DNA of 64,000 bases, from contig NC_080579.1 of the NCBI RefSeq assembly GCF_029962835.1, forward strand, positions 85,081,959 through 85,145,958. Reading direction: 5' to 3'. The notes below the pieces were generated by a model. It did no database searches. It was not told the DNA's origin and worked only from the letters and a program-made list of their open reading frames with translations. The stretch's first letter is position 1. Every line of letters starts with the position of its first letter. Source of the DNA: Magnolia sinica. Lineage: Eukaryota > Streptophyta > Magnoliopsida > Magnoliales > Magnoliaceae. The translations under genes were made by a program, and so were the position numbers. This document shows, piece by piece, positions 12,301 to 23,584 of the stretch.

Positions 12301-15300
12301 CACGAGTTATATTGACAGAAAGATTAATTATTACTGCCCCCTGAAACAATATATAAATGAGAATGCTCATTAAACTCCAGATAAGAGAAGTGGGCCATGC
12401 ATGCAGGGAAATAAGAAAAAGAGCGCACCGACAGAAGTGTTGCCGTGTCTGCTCCTTGTGGATCCTTGAAAGTAACATATGCGAGCTGAGAACTTTCAGA
12501 TTCACTGCAAGGAGTGAAGGTCCAAGCTTATCAGCAATAGTTTCCATCATAATAATCAAGAAACAGGAATTAGATGAAAGAAAGCTAACCCTCGCATTTC
12601 AATATATATGATATCGCCTGCAAAGGAGAAGAATTCTTTGATGTCCTGCTTAGTTGCAGCTAGAGAAATGTTGCTAACTTTCACCGTCCTTATCTATAGC
12701 AGGAGAAACAAGAGAATAGATGAATATTGTAATGTTCTAACAAACAACTACATAGAAAATGCCCATGAAATCATATGGTATTTCAGCATACAACTACAAG
12801 GAATACAGAAGTACTGGTGAAAATTAAATTGACTAGGAATGGATATCACATGGTCAACGGGGAAACATGCTCCATGTTCAAAATCTGTACCATTCATCCA
12901 GCTGGCACCACCGTGGATGGGCCACCCCAAAAAGTCACACCAGTCAAATAATCCTCAATGCTTGAATGGAGGACTTCTACCCATTCAATGTGAACCATTG
13001 ATCGACTTTTTTTAGCCGTCCCTTTTTTTCCCTCAAACAGTTACAATCATCCAGTTGATATGGTTAATGAGGCATGTCTCATCCATACTTGGGTAGCCAT
13101 GTGTCCCTCCGGAAGTGTGTCATGTGTGTGACAATTGCATGAGATATTAGCCATCCTTCTTACTCTAACTTCCAAACATAAAAGCAAATAAGCATTTTCA
13201 TCCAACATAATGCACATAAAAATCCCCTAAGGTTATATCAATTACACAGTTTTTTTTTTTTTTTTTTGCACAATTCCAAGAGACGAACAATATTGCATGA
13301 GAATTAGATAGAATCTCAGACAATTTTTTTTCAGTGGGTTTCATTTTCTCCATATCCTATTTTTCATCAAGACAGGAACCTCAAAATGTTTACAAATGCA
13401 TCCGCATCATTTCAACTAAACAAGAATTGTGGTTAATGCAAACCATGTCACATCAACTAGAAAACCCCATCTTGGAGATAGAGAAAAATCATCATATGAC
13501 CCATTAACAAATACCAAATTTTAACTCTCACATCTGAAACATCGATTGTCCAATTCGGTGTAACAGCTGACTGTGTGTCCATTCCTGTCTTTGGGCTGCA
13601 GTGATCCATGGGAGCCTGCGCATGACATGGTCAATCAGAAGTCTCTCATAGAGGAGAAAGAGAAAAGCATTATACTGATGGATCAGGTATTTCACAATGA
13701 CATAGTACAAATATCCATTCCACCTCCAACTTACTAATGCGAACTAATCACATGACATCCAGGGCCTAATGAGAAAGAACGGAAGGCAAAGACAGATCAG
13801 TGCTTCAATGTAATAAGGGGGTGGGGGTTTGGGTTAGCTATTTCTGTGGGCTCGGCACAAAATGGGCATTCATAGAGGAGTAAGCTAATGCAGCAACATA
13901 GTAGAACACCAATAAATTTGAATAAGGAATTCCACAAGCTACACCAACCTATATAAATGTTGTTATTACATGCGAACCTGGCACAATGTGGAACATCCAA
14001 GTTGCACATTAGGAGGGCCCCACTGTGTAAATGACCATTATGAAAAATCAGGCAGGTCACTCATATAGGTCCCACACATGCTATGCATAAATCAAAGCAT
14101 ACTTTTCTACACTGTACAAATTCATCAACACTAATATTGTCAATAATGTCAGATCGGCAAAAAAATAGCAATCCAGATTGCCAATGACCAATAATCTGGA
14201 TCGTGCGATTCAAAACAGAAAATGTAGGGGACTGGTGACTCGGGTAACATGTTCTAGATCCCTTTGGTTTGACTCTAGCGGTACCGTGTGATGCTACATA
14301 TTTATCCCTCTTTTTTTTCTCTGTTCTACTTTTTTCTGCAAGTGAAGATCTGATCAAATTTGTAATTATGGGAGGAAACTGTTATGACCAAAGTGGTACA
14401 TGCACTTTCGTCTTCAAATAGGTCCAATTGCCTTCACTTTGCTACATCATTGCCACTAATTCAAATTCAAGAGAAGAGGCAACCTTGACACCTAAATCTT
14501 AGCTAATAGAATAATTGCACATAAGACACTGGGTGACATGGGGCATCACAGATTGATTGCATTGGTTAGTACTAAGTTCTTTGTCCAAAAGGGAGTCAAG
14601 ACAGGGAAAATTCTTTAGCTTGTTCCTGCAGATTCCTTTCAAGCAATGCATGTCGCAGATGTTATCATACATCAAGTAAAAAATAAATAAAAAATGAAAG
14701 GAACTAGGCATGAAGTATCTGACATGGATTGACTGAACCAAAAAGAAGAAGGAAAAAGGAAAGGAAACAAACAAGAAAGAAAGAAAAGAAAAGAAAACAT
14801 CTGACATGGCACAAATGTTTCAATCCATGCAGAGAGTTCGTCCAAGGAAGCCATTTTGCATTTAACAATTTGGAAGTCCTCGAAGTGCAACTGAGTTAAA
14901 GTCTTGTGAACAAACCAAATATTCACCACATTAACCTGCACAATTCAAAAATTTACCCTGGGAAAATTGCAATTCTTTCTTCTTAGTGAATTATTTGGAT
15001 TCAGAAAAAGAAAAGATTAAGGTAGGGGCAGAGATTGCCTATACATAAAGAAGATGGATTAACCCCTTATCTTGCAAAAGGCCACGACATCATTTGCCTC
15101 AATATAACTCTATCTCGATAAAGGAAGCATGGTCCCTTCTCTCTTAAACAACAAAATAAGCCATCATATCATGGCCTCGGATTTCTCTTCCTTGGCCAAG
15201 AAATAGCATGTGTCGAATCCTCCGACATTTTAAGACATTTAACACTATCTTGATATATGAAGCAAGGTCCCTACATCTCTTCGACACCACAATAAGACCA

Positions 15301-16888
15301 CCATTGGCCTTGGATTTTTCTTCATTGCTCAAGAAATAGCATGTGTTGAATCCCCCTCCATTTTAAGACATCCTCACAAAGAATCCTTGAACAATTTCAA
15401 GCACTACCAATGCCTTTGCCTTAGCCTCATGGGAATATTTAACACCAATCAGACTCAGGAAAACAAGTGCACCCACTTCACCTCTGAAGGCTTCCCCAGA
15501 GTCGATGGACCCCGAGGAACCCATCAAGCAACCAAATTCTGAATTTTTAAACCTTATCATCCGGCAAGGTTACACCATTCAAGTAAATAAAAGAGGGTGC
15601 CTCCCAAATCCTTCCTTATGGGAGACCCCCTCTATGAAAGTACTCAACCATCGATATAGGACAAACTGGACCCCAACCAAGGTCGTCTACTACAATTATT
15701 TAATTTAATCCAGTTAGATTCCAAAACATGACAACATTCAGATTCTACCCTTTGATATAAGACGCATTTCCATACAAACCAGGCGAAGTGACGCTCCTAC
15801 TTTCTAGCCCTGCTTTTGACGTGGCCTGAAATAGGGATTTTCCTGGATTCAATGTTGAAAAAATTGCAACATCAACATACCGTAATTCTAACTTAAGAAA
15901 GTGCTGGACCCACCCAAATTAGAAATAGGGATTTTCCTGGATTCAATGTTGAAAAAATTGCAACATCAACATACCGTAATTCTAACTTAAGAAAGTGCTG
16001 GACCCACCCAAATCTTAATTTGGGTGGAGACCCAAACAGTCACTGACAAAACAACATAAACCCAAGAATGTACCTAAGCCAAATTACTGAGCAATGCTAT
16101 CATCTAAGCCTTAACCCAACTAATTGGGGTGGGCTACACAAACCCATGCTGCCATTCCGCTCTACAGATCAATGTTTAAATGGATTTTTATTTCTATTTT
16201 TTCAATAGTTTCCTATCGCTAAAATTGCTTCCAAATTCAAACGCAAATCAACATATGAAAATGTGACATTCTCTTACAATACCTCAAACCAAATAAAAAT
16301 CTCAATAGGCCGACAGACACAAGCACCGTCCCATTTATATATGGACCTTAAACCAGGCCCACCCCTAGCCCATGGTCCTCAAATTCAGGTCCTAGACCCA
16401 GGTTCGCAAGCTGGGCCTCAAAATCTTCCAATTTCAATCCATACCCTTCATACACCAGCCATGCATTTTAGATCCTGGCCCAGCCCATTGGACCGATGTC
16501 CCAACCCTACCAACAATGCAGATTCAAATAACAAGGTACAATCTAATCCAACTACAACCCATAATTCACAACCATCAATGGAAGAAAACAACAACATTTT
16601 ACAATCTCATTATTCTCAACGGATCTAAGACATTCCACCCCCTAAAATTGACAAGTCCACCCTCCTACAGGGGTAATTTCGTCACGCCATATTTCTCCAT
16701 GAGTGCTTGTTAAAACTCACATTAATCACCAAAATTCCCTTTGAGGGTGGGATTAACAAATTTTGGGAGTGAAAACCGACAAATCCACCCCCAAAAAAGG
16801 GGGGAAACGACGAAAACGAATCCAAGAGCTTCAAATCTCACTAGAAAAATAAATCAAATGTCGAAGAGAAAATCAAACGCACCGACAT
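9316..16888 (-). CDS. BPA1-like RRM protein (binding partner of ACD11), six coding exons
   Basis: Joining 16888-16883, 12693-12590, 12504-12429, 12340-12257, 10057-9499 and 9371-9316 with GT-AG introns gives one uninterrupted frame of 294 codons plus stop. Residues 5-80 form an RRM: an RNP2-like strand TVKVSNI, then DIKEFFSFAGDI, then an RNP1-like SQLAYVTF and QGADTATLLSGAVI. Residues 100-265 are a long helical region containing KKAEDVVSSMLAKGFVLGKD and KAKALDE, the hallmark of the plant BPA1/BPL family. The protein ends in GLI, like family members I recall. Arabidopsis BPA1 binds the lipid-transfer protein ACD11 and moderates cell death and defence; function here is by homology. Length fits (family about 260-300 residues). 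The first coding exon (M-S) is inferred from donor GTGCG and phase; exon 6 is inferred from a phase-consistent acceptor. It is divergent from the WASH-like gene. Confidence 0.88.
9499..10057 (-). CDS. BPA1-like gene, coding exon 5 (helical domain)
   Basis: Acceptor TAAAGCAG (a CAG further upstream, 3 nt off, is an alternative), donor GTAAGC, 559 nt. It encodes 186 codons of charged, helix-rich sequence including AEDVVSSMLAKGFVLGKDAL. This exon is clearly more GC-rich and codon-biased than the surrounding DNA. Confidence 0.9.
10058..12256 (-). other. BPA1-like gene, intron 4 (2.2 kb), repeat content
   Basis: No coding signal. 10858-11165 holds half of a foldback-like repeat (GTGGGCCCCACCATAATGTA, ATCCATTCATTAGGC). 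11170-11560 repeats words such as CACATGTG and CATGTGCCA. Poly-A at 10497-10512. The plus-strand frames here are antisense or noise. Confidence 0.6.
12257..12340 (-). CDS. BPA1-like gene, coding exon 4
   Basis: Acceptor TGTTTCAG, donor GTAATT, 84 nt, phase 0 at both ends. It encodes GAVIINLSVNITRVEGYQLP and the start of a Pro/Ser linker. Confidence 0.82.
12429..12504 (-). CDS. BPA1-like gene, coding exon 3
   Basis: Acceptor TTGCAG, donor GTGCGC, 76 nt. It encodes the RNP1-like strand SQLAYVTF and DPQGADTATLLS. Confidence 0.85.
12590..12693 (-). CDS. BPA1-like gene, coding exon 2
   Basis: Acceptor GCTATAG, donor GTTAGC, 104 nt. It encodes the RRM beta-1 strand and first helix (TVKVSNISLAATKQDIKEFF, then SFAGDI). 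Confidence 0.85.
15165..15365. repeat. Two-copy imperfect tandem repeat
   Basis: GGCCTCGGATTTCTCTTCC then CAAGAAATAGCATGTGTCGA at 15172-15220 recurs as GGCCTTGGATTTTTCTTC then CAAGAAATAGCATGTGTTGA at 15307-15350, a period of about 135 bp. Both lie in intron 1 of the BPA1-like gene. Confidence 0.75.
15828..16015. repeat. 94-bp near-perfect tandem duplication
   Basis: The unit starting GAAATAGGGATTTTCCTGG at 15828 is repeated at 15922 with almost no differences across 94 bp, up to CACCCAAAT. The near identity indicates a recent duplication. Confidence 0.95.
16883..16888 (-). CDS. BPA1-like gene, coding exon 1 (ATG-TCG)
   Basis: On the minus strand CAAATGTCG is followed by the donor GTGCG. Only Met-Ser is encoded, phase 0, which joins cleanly to exon 2 (I-R-T-V-K-V). 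An in-frame upstream ATG at 17077 exists but lies in a CT-rich leader, and this start gives the family-typical short N-terminus. Confidence 0.65.
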
Positions 16889-17150
16889 TTGAAGAATCTC
16901 TCTTGAATCTGCAGAATCGATGGCGATATCTGGATGAAAATCCAAATCAAGGAGACAGACCGAGAGAGAAGAGAGAAAGAGGCTATGTTTTTTCGAATGA
17001 CGGAGGATGTTCGTATTTTGACATTCTGTAACTGACGCCACGTCATCAGCTCTTCCGTCGAGGGCCGACGAATCCAAAATTCATGCACGCGCGCGTCTTC
17101 GATTCTGAGGCGATCTGCCACACACCTATCTGACATCTTGGCCGTTTATA
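16889..17150 (-). promoter_or_regulatory. Presumed 5' leader and proximal promoter of the BPA1-like gene
   Basis: The minus strand upstream of the ATG is CT-rich (TCTTCTCTCTCGGTCTGTC), typical of a plant 5' UTR. No convincing TATA box was found, and the transcription start cannot be placed from sequence alone. Confidence 0.4.
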
Positions 17151-17336
17151 AGACTGGGCCCACCGTCATCATGCTCTTGTAGGGAAATCAAACTGTTTCG
17201 TTGAGGTGTACTGCACGTGCGTGAGAAAATGGACTGTTAGGAAAAGATCAACGGTCAAATCCATAAACGTGTGGGGCCTCGGGTGCTTGGACCGGTTTCC
17301 TCCGCCACAGCTGTTTCACACGGTGAGGAAAACCCA

Positions 17337-17776
17337 CAAGCTCTGTGGGCCCACCATATTGTATACGTAAAATCCAATCCATTCATCATATCCTAAACTC
17401 AATTCTAGATATCTGGGAGAAAAATCAACGAGACCCAGATCTTAGATGGGACACACCATGGGGAAATATGCGGATGGAAGTTCAACCATAGATTTACTTT
17501 TGGAGCCACCATGGTCTTTATATTTCATCAAAACCGTTAATCATGTGTAAATCACTAGATTGAAGTAGTGAAAATTAACAAATATGACTGAAACAAAACT
17601 CAGATGGACCACACCGATTAGACCTGTAGGTTTAGTACCAATTTTACACCGTTCCAATTAGTGTGGTCTATATAATTATTTTATTGGTTTGATATTTAAT
17701 ATGTACGGTTAAAATAAATATTCTGACTTGATGGATGGAATGGATTTACGATATGATGAGCCACACGGAGCTTTTG
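17337..17776. mobile_element. Foldback MITE with AGCTCTGTGGGCCC ends
   Basis: Left end AAGCTCTGTGGGCCCACCAT; right end GATGAGCCACACGGAGCTTT is its inverted counterpart. Inner arms match too (AAAATCCAATCCATTCATCA and TGATGGATGGAATGGATTT). It lies just upstream of the BPA1-like promoter. Confidence 0.75.
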
Positions 17777-18726
17777 CGTTTTACGCACCTAACCCTTTTC
17801 AGGCTTCACGGGAGAAGATTCGGTGGTTCTGGAAGAACCGGATTACGGTATAGCCATCTTGTGACAATACACGTGGCATGTATATGTCAATCGAGACTGT
17901 CCATCTAGTAGGTCCTTCTATGGATGGCAGTAGATTCAAAACACAGAGGGACGGGATGATCCTAGCCATCCGAACAATGGATTTTAAAGTGACGGTGGAG
18001 AAAAATAGTTAGTGATCAAGATTAAGTGCGGGAAAGTAAAGAAAAGGGATGACTGGCATGGTCTGATAAGTGAGAAAGAATGGCTTCGTAGTTAGGCCCA
18101 TTGTATGGACGGTCTAGATTGATCCATCAACCCATCACATGTGCTGCAGAGAGGTGGCTCCGCCACGTGTAACAGATCGCATTTCTCGTGGAATAACGAG
18201 CGCCCACGACTCACTAGCGCTCACGTCGTTCACAAATCATGGGGTTTTCAACTTTTCATACGGTTACGCGGTAAGAACCTTAAAATATGGTAGAGCAATC
18301 TCTATACGGACACGTGGCAGGATGATGTAGAAATCAGCTACGGACGTATTAAGGATCCTCGCATAGATGGTTTACATCTCAGAAATCACTACTATTAGAT
18401 AATCCTGTCCATCTGATCTATGGCCATTAAAGCGACGGCAGAAAACAAAACAGTCAACGGTCAAATTTTCAATGGGATAAATTCTATAGTAAGCAATTGA
18501 TAGGACTGGTTTGTATTCTTAAAAAACGGATGCTATCTTCCTACTGACAGTATTTGGGTGGACCTGATACATCACCTGCCACGTGTCGTTGGAGATCTGA
18601 TTGCTCTGCCATTGTACGTTTCTTCCGGCTCCACCGTATCACTTTATTCACGAAGTTCGATCCAATCTTATCATTTGACCCCTTTTTAGTGAGAACCAGC
18701 TTTTCCTTAGTTTACGGGGATTGTGT
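17777..18726. other. Intergenic dispersed repeat field
   Basis: CACGTGGCATG/CACGTGGCAGG modules followed by a 'dispersed GTCCATC' word occur at about 17870 and 18310, and inverted (CCACGTGTCG) at 18580. The same module type recurs at 26475, 27160 and 28070. No gene seen. Confidence 0.5.
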
Positions 18727-19243
18727 AGTCGGAAACGGATTGGCTACTCCCCTGCCACCCCCCCGGTGGCTGATGATCGGTGCTCTGTGGGTGCCACTTC
18801 ATGTATTTGTTTCATTTATTTGGTTCATCCATTTTTACCTATTATTTTAGGGTTTGATCCAAAAATTAAGAGTGATATGAATCTCGGAAAGACTACACCA
18901 TAGAAAAACAAGAGTAATTGAATATCCACCATTAAAATCCTCCTAAGGCTTAGTATATTGTTTAATTGACATTCAGTCTGTTTATTAGGCCACACAGCCC
19001 CCATGAAGGCGAAACACAAAGACCAACCTGATCCAAAACTTTTATGCCCCTCAATAAGCTTCTAATGGTTTCTACTCTTTCAACACAGTTTCTGGTAATG
19101 TGGCTCACTTGAGATTGGGATATATCTAATTTTTGGCCGGGTACCATAAAATGATCCGGAAAAATAGATGGGCAGTATATATATGAAACACATACATCAT
19201 AGTGAGCCCACATAGCATTGGCTGGTAAAGGAGAGTAGTCTAT
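18727..19243. mobile_element. Foldback MITE with GGATTGGCTACTCCCCTGCC end
   Basis: The left end GGATTGGCTACTCCCCTGCC recurs at about 36065. Left GATCGGTGCTCTGTGGG pairs with right CCCACATAGCATTGGCTGG. Inner arms (TTGATCCAAAAATTAAGAG, AAAATGATCCGGAAAAATAG) are family-typical. Confidence 0.7.
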
Positions 19244-19496
19244 ACATTTCTCGGGCGCTCACCACCCTTTACCTTTGTAGGGCTCACCCCATGATGTACA
19301 TGTTTTATCTATGTCATTCATATATTTTTTTAATCATCTCAAATATTCAAAACCAAAGTAGACCATGCTAAAGGAAGCACTTTTTAATCATTTCAAATAT
19401 TCAAAACTAAAGAAAGCACTGGGACAGTTGAAACTTTCCCAGAGCCTATAGTGATTAATATTTGTATCCAAATTGTTCATAAGGTCACATGTTTAT

Positions 19497-19592
19497 TTAT
19501 TTATTTATTTATTTACACGCATGCGCACACACACCCCACACACTCACACCATAGTAATTCCCCACTTATGGGTACTTGAACCCATAAAACAC
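19497..19592 (-). mobile_element. SINE S1, 3' fragment, inverted, inside foldback debris
   Basis: TTTATTTATTTA then CACACACACCCCACACACTC and CACTTATGGGTACTTGAACC is the reverse complement of the S1 tail and box B. The 5' part is missing. Flanking 19265-19690 is a damaged foldback copy (CCCATGATGTACATGTTTTA). Confidence 0.65.
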
Positions 19593-19950
19593 AAATATAA
19601 TTTTGATCCAAAGCTTCATTAGCTTCAGTATGCTTTCACTCATAGTTGCTCAATTCTCAATAGTCTTTTACACCGCATTCTGCGCATTGAATGGCAACTT
19701 TTTTGTGTTTGCCGGTGTTGGAATTGGAGGTAATCAAAGTTAGAAGTATTTCAAATCTATATATTTAGTGTTTTTTGAAATCTTAATAAAATACTAATAT
19801 TTGAGTATAATCTAAAAGCAATGCCTTTTTTGTTACTTTTTAAGGGTAAAATAGTTCCTTACTTAACAAAGGTGTCCATATGCTACTAATTCACTCGACA
19901 TATGGCATGCTAATGATACTTCCAATTATCTATTGCAACACTAAAGTCAC

Positions 19951-20245
19951 ATCGATAGGATAGTTTGAACCATCTGACATTTACATGGATGGCTAAAAAT
20001 CAATGGTGAGTCGGTCACAACAGTCACGTCGATAGGATGGTTTGAACCATCTGACATTTACATGGATGGCTAAAAATTAATGCTGAGTCGCTCGTTTGTG
20101 ACCATTGCATTTGTAGCCTACCTTGTTTGGGATAGTTTGAACCATCTGACATTTACATGGATGGCTAAAAATTAATGCTGAGTCGCTCGTTTGTGACCAT
20201 TGCATTTGTAGCCTACCTTGTTTGTGATCCTTGCATTTGTGGCCC
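19951..20245. repeat. Three-copy tandem/segmental repeat
   Basis: GATAGTTTGAACCATCTGAC then ATTTACATGGATGGCTAAAA occurs at about 19960, 20035 and 20131. The second and third copies also share GCTGAGTCGCTCGTTTGTG and GTAGCCTACCTTGTTTG, so the last step duplicated about 115 bp with almost no change. Confidence 0.9.
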
Positions 20246-21504
20246 ACCCAAGCCTCATCATTTACTCTCTTTTATCTTTTTCTTTTTGTCAATATAGACA
20301 CACACACACACGGAAACGCTCACATGCGTACCAGTTCGTACGTACTACATATGAACTTTTTTGAGAACCCATCATATGCGCTTGAGCTGATGGTACCATC
20401 CCATGAGGTCGAGTTGTGTGGGCCCCACCATGATGCATTCCGAATCCGAGTTCCCATACAAACGTGATCCGTTAGAGTTCTGTATATGCTAAATACTTCA
20501 ATTTTAGTTTCATGCACCGCATGGACAAAGCACGTGCATTACAGTGGGACCCACGGAGTCTTCACACCGCACCATGGTAGTAAAGGGTGGTGAGCGTCTC
20601 ACTATTCAATAGGCATCCGTCTGAAAATTGTTGATTTGGTGGACCCCATAATGCTACAGGCCACGCACACTCCAGACTCCGTCTACTAGGAGGAAATCTC
20701 GGCCGTTCTTTTGATCACTTGAGAATGACAACTCCACTAATGGTTTGCAGTTAAACACGAGAGGAACATTAGATCATCCAATGCGGACCCCCACGTGAAC
20801 GGTTTGGATCAGCAAAAGGTGGGCCCGGATGTACATTTTTCTGGGCCAATTTATTAAACGAACTAAAGGTTGTAGGTTTTTCTTTCCATCCAAATAAAAG
20901 GAGGAAATATCTTGTAGAGAAGTATTTACGGTACAATTGATAGGCTTTTAACCGTTGATTGAGAAGGATTGATCATCTTGGTTTCTAGCCGTCCATTTTA
21001 AGGCATCGATCCATGAGAAGATGCGATTGGTGGCATCGAGTACAGTATTATTTATATCTGCTGATTCATGGCAGATGCCAACCAGGTGGACAGTCTTGAC
21101 CATCCAAACATGCAATTCGCGGATGAAAATGTTCTGTTTTTGGGTGGTGGAGATTTGTTAATAGTGTCGGTGTCTTGCTTTCCAAAGATACATTCTAGGT
21201 AAGACTTGGTTTTCTACGTATGTTTGACCAGTGGGTCCCACATGAATAGACGTTAGAATGATCCGATCTGTCCACCTTCTGTGTGGTACCATGGATGGCC
21301 TACGTTCCAAAATTCACGCTGGTGTGGGTGATCTTGACGTTCGATTGGTATATAGTTGAATGTGAACCATCCATCCAGTGAATGCTTCCAATTGACGGTG
21401 ACTGGTACGCCTGCTCACGTTTCAAATAAGTAATGACCTGTTTGATTTTCCAGCTCAAGCGTAATTACCATTACTTTTGGAACACTTACGTCCAGAATTT
21501 TACA
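20246..21504. other. Intergenic, no gene seen
   Basis: A short (CA)n at 20298-20311 and dispersed-repeat pieces (GTGGGCCCCACCATGATGCA at 20420; CCACGTGAACGGTTTGGATC at 20791). No open frame above 78 codons and none with a recognisable domain. Confidence 0.5.
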
Positions 21505-21995
21505 ACATCAATGGGGAACCTATTGAGATGTATGTTTCTTATCCACACGGCTCATTTGTCATGCTAACTGAATTTTTGGCATGAAAAAAAAAAAGAGCAG
21601 ATCCAAAGCTCAACTGGACCGCATGAAAAAAAAAAAGAGCAGATCCAAAGCTCAACTGGACCACATCAGAGGAAATAGTGGGAATCGAACGCCTGCCATT
21701 AAAAACTTCTTGGGCCCTTAAAAGTTTTGGATCAAGCTGATATTTGTGTTTTCCCTTTATCCATGTCTATGTGGCCCTATCAACAGGTTAGATGATGAAA
21801 AAACCTCAATGTGGGCTCAGTTGTGAAAATAACTTTCAATTGTGGATGAATTAAGACTGCTGTTTCCTTTCGTGTGGGCCATTTAAGTGTTGGATCTGCC
21901 TCGTTTTTGCGTTATGTTCCAAAATGTTCTAATAAAATAGATGAACCGTGCTGATATATCATCTACATTATGGTGGGGTTCACATGTTTAAGTCA
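21505..21995. mobile_element. Foldback MITE with an internal 45-bp tandem duplication
   Basis: Left arm CACACGGCTCATTTGTC, right arm ATAGATGAACCGTGCTGATA. GCATGAAAAAAAAAAAGAGC then AGATCCAAAGCTCAACTGG is present twice in a row (21577-21665), so the left arm is longer than the right. The duplicated unit differs at one base (GACCGC/GACCAC). Confidence 0.75.
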
Positions 21996-22239
21996 GCACT
22001 TTTGTTTCGATTTTTAAGGTGGAATTATTCTCATATTTTCAAATAAGGTGAAAAAAGAAATGATTACTTATTTACCATGATTGTCATGTATCATGGAAAA
22101 TCAAATAAGCCAGGAAAAAGAAAGTGGGTGTAGTTTTCTAGACAAAGTGCGCCACCTTGGTGCAAATTTAAGATTAAATGGCTTGAAAAAGCCCTCATCG
22201 AAGGGACTAGATCGCGTAGCATAGAACATAACATAGGTG

Positions 22240-22903
22240 GGTCCTTACTCTTGCTCCAGTGGTAGACTCTTAGGAGTTTCGAACGCCTGCTCAAGGGTTC
22301 GAGGATGCAAATTGCGTCCTACCCTCGCCCACATGGTAATCCGTCCGAGCAAGGGTCTATGGGGCCCACCTTGATGTGAGTATTTTTATCAATGTTGTTC
22401 ATCGCTTTTCTCATATCACTTTAACTTATGAGCCAAAATATAAGGCAGGTACAAGGCTTAAGTGGACCACAAAGTGAGGATTGAACTTCCACCATTAAAA
22501 ACTTCTTGGGAGCTCGAGAAGTTTTAGATCAAGCTGATATTTGTTTTTTCACTTCATCCACACCTACATGAGCGTATGAATAGGTTGGATGGTAATAACC
22601 ATCACAATGGCCCTTAAAAAGGTTTCAATTATGAGTTTCATTATCACTAAAGTTTTCTTTGGTGTGGTCCCTTGGAGTTGTGGACATGCTTCATTTTTTG
22701 AGTTATACCATAAAATGATATAAGAAAAGCGATGAATGGCGTGGATAAGATACTTACATCAAGGTCGGCCCCACAGAGCCCTACCCAGGTGGATTTCTGT
22801 CTGGGCGAGGGTAAGACGCAATCTACGTCCAGGGTTCGAGTACCCATAGGTGGTGAAATGCCACTCGATGTGAGTGTGTGGGGGTATTTAAAAAAAAAAA
22901 AAA
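22240..22903 (+). mobile_element. SINE S1 split by a foldback element
   Basis: The box-A half (GGTCCTTACTCTTGCTCCAG) lies at 22240-22303 and the box-B/tail half (AGGGTTCGAGTACCCATAGG, then GGTGGTGAAATGCC and poly-A) at 22831-22903. The 527-bp insert between them is a foldback MITE, and AGGGTTCGAG is duplicated at the junctions. Confidence 0.85.
22304..22830. mobile_element. Foldback MITE with 10-bp target duplication (MULE-like)
   Basis: Terminal inverted repeats: GATGCAAATTGCGTCCTAC on the left and GTAAGACGCAATCTACGTC on the right. It is flanked by a perfect 10-bp direct repeat AGGGTTCGAG at 22294-22303 and 22831-22840. A 9-10 bp duplication is the signature of Mutator-like transposases. 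The interior shows the full family structure (CACCATTAAAAACTTCTTGG, GATCAAGCTGATATTTG). Confidence 0.88.
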
Positions 22904-22944
22904 CACCAGCGATAAGATATACACAGCAATTCAAACGGCAACTG

Positions 22945-23584
22945 GTGCGATCTAGTGGCCCGACCTCCATCTCCTCAACTAAGGAGAAAGGTGGAGCTTG
23001 ACCTCCTTGAACAAGTATGAAGAAAAGGCCAAGCTCGACCTCTAAGCACAAGGTCGAGACAATTATTAATCAATTGCGGTATGAAGGAAGCGAGCCTACT
23101 CACCTTAAGTCAGCAAGACCTGTCCTTAGACGAACGCAACACCGACCTCGGTTGCGAACCAGGTCAGACTACTTCAGGACAGCTGAATTTGCTCTCAGTG
23201 GGATCCAACCTAACTTTAATCAGGTATATCCATGTTCTCAATCAAAGATCACGAAAACCAACTCCCACACAGATCACCCCAAGATTTTAGCAAAGGATTT
23301 AAAAAGATCCGCTGCGCAACGAGTCCAAATCTTACTATAATCGGTTTCTGCCAAATAGAGATAAGTGCTCTCTAAAACAACGCCTCTCCTTATCTATAAA
23401 TAAGAAAGCCCCCAAAGGTGAAAGACACGAACAATTTCTGGCCCTAAATCCTTAATATTTAGCTAGATCTAGATTCCTTTCCCGATATAGGCATCAGAGG
23501 GTCTCCTATACAGACCAGGGTCTTCCTTGTCTGTCCTTTGTGCAGGTTCGTTGGTCCAAGAACGGCTAACCAAGTTTCTATAAC
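22945..23584 (+). mobile_element. LTR fragment or solo LTR (approximate ends)
   Basis: A promoter-like TATCTATAAATAAG at about 23391-23404 is followed by AAAGCCCCC and, downstream, GGCATCAGAGGGTCTCC and GTCCTTTGTGCAGG, an arrangement I recognise from 3' parts of plant Ty3/Gypsy LTRs. Upstream is AAGGTCGAGACA/AAGCTCGACCTC repeat sequence. No internal retrotransposon sequence is adjacent. The ends are uncertain. Confidence 0.5.

Larger units (their letters stand above)
12694..16882 (-). other. BPA1-like gene, intron 1 (4.2 kb), repeat content
   Basis: Contains a poly-T run at 13251-13267, a G/A-rich stretch at 14740-14800, a tandem duplication at 15165-15365 and a 94-bp one at 15828-16015, and a decayed SINE/RTE-type tail at 16100-16165 (CCTTAACCCAACTAATTGGG then GGGCTACA). 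No other coding region was recognised in this interval. Confidence 0.6.

Noticed and set aside
16263-16628. 121-codon plus-strand open frame, Pro/Asn rich
   Set aside because: Lies in intron 1 antisense to the BPA1-like gene; composition comes from GGCCCA/CCAACC repeat text and no domain is seen.
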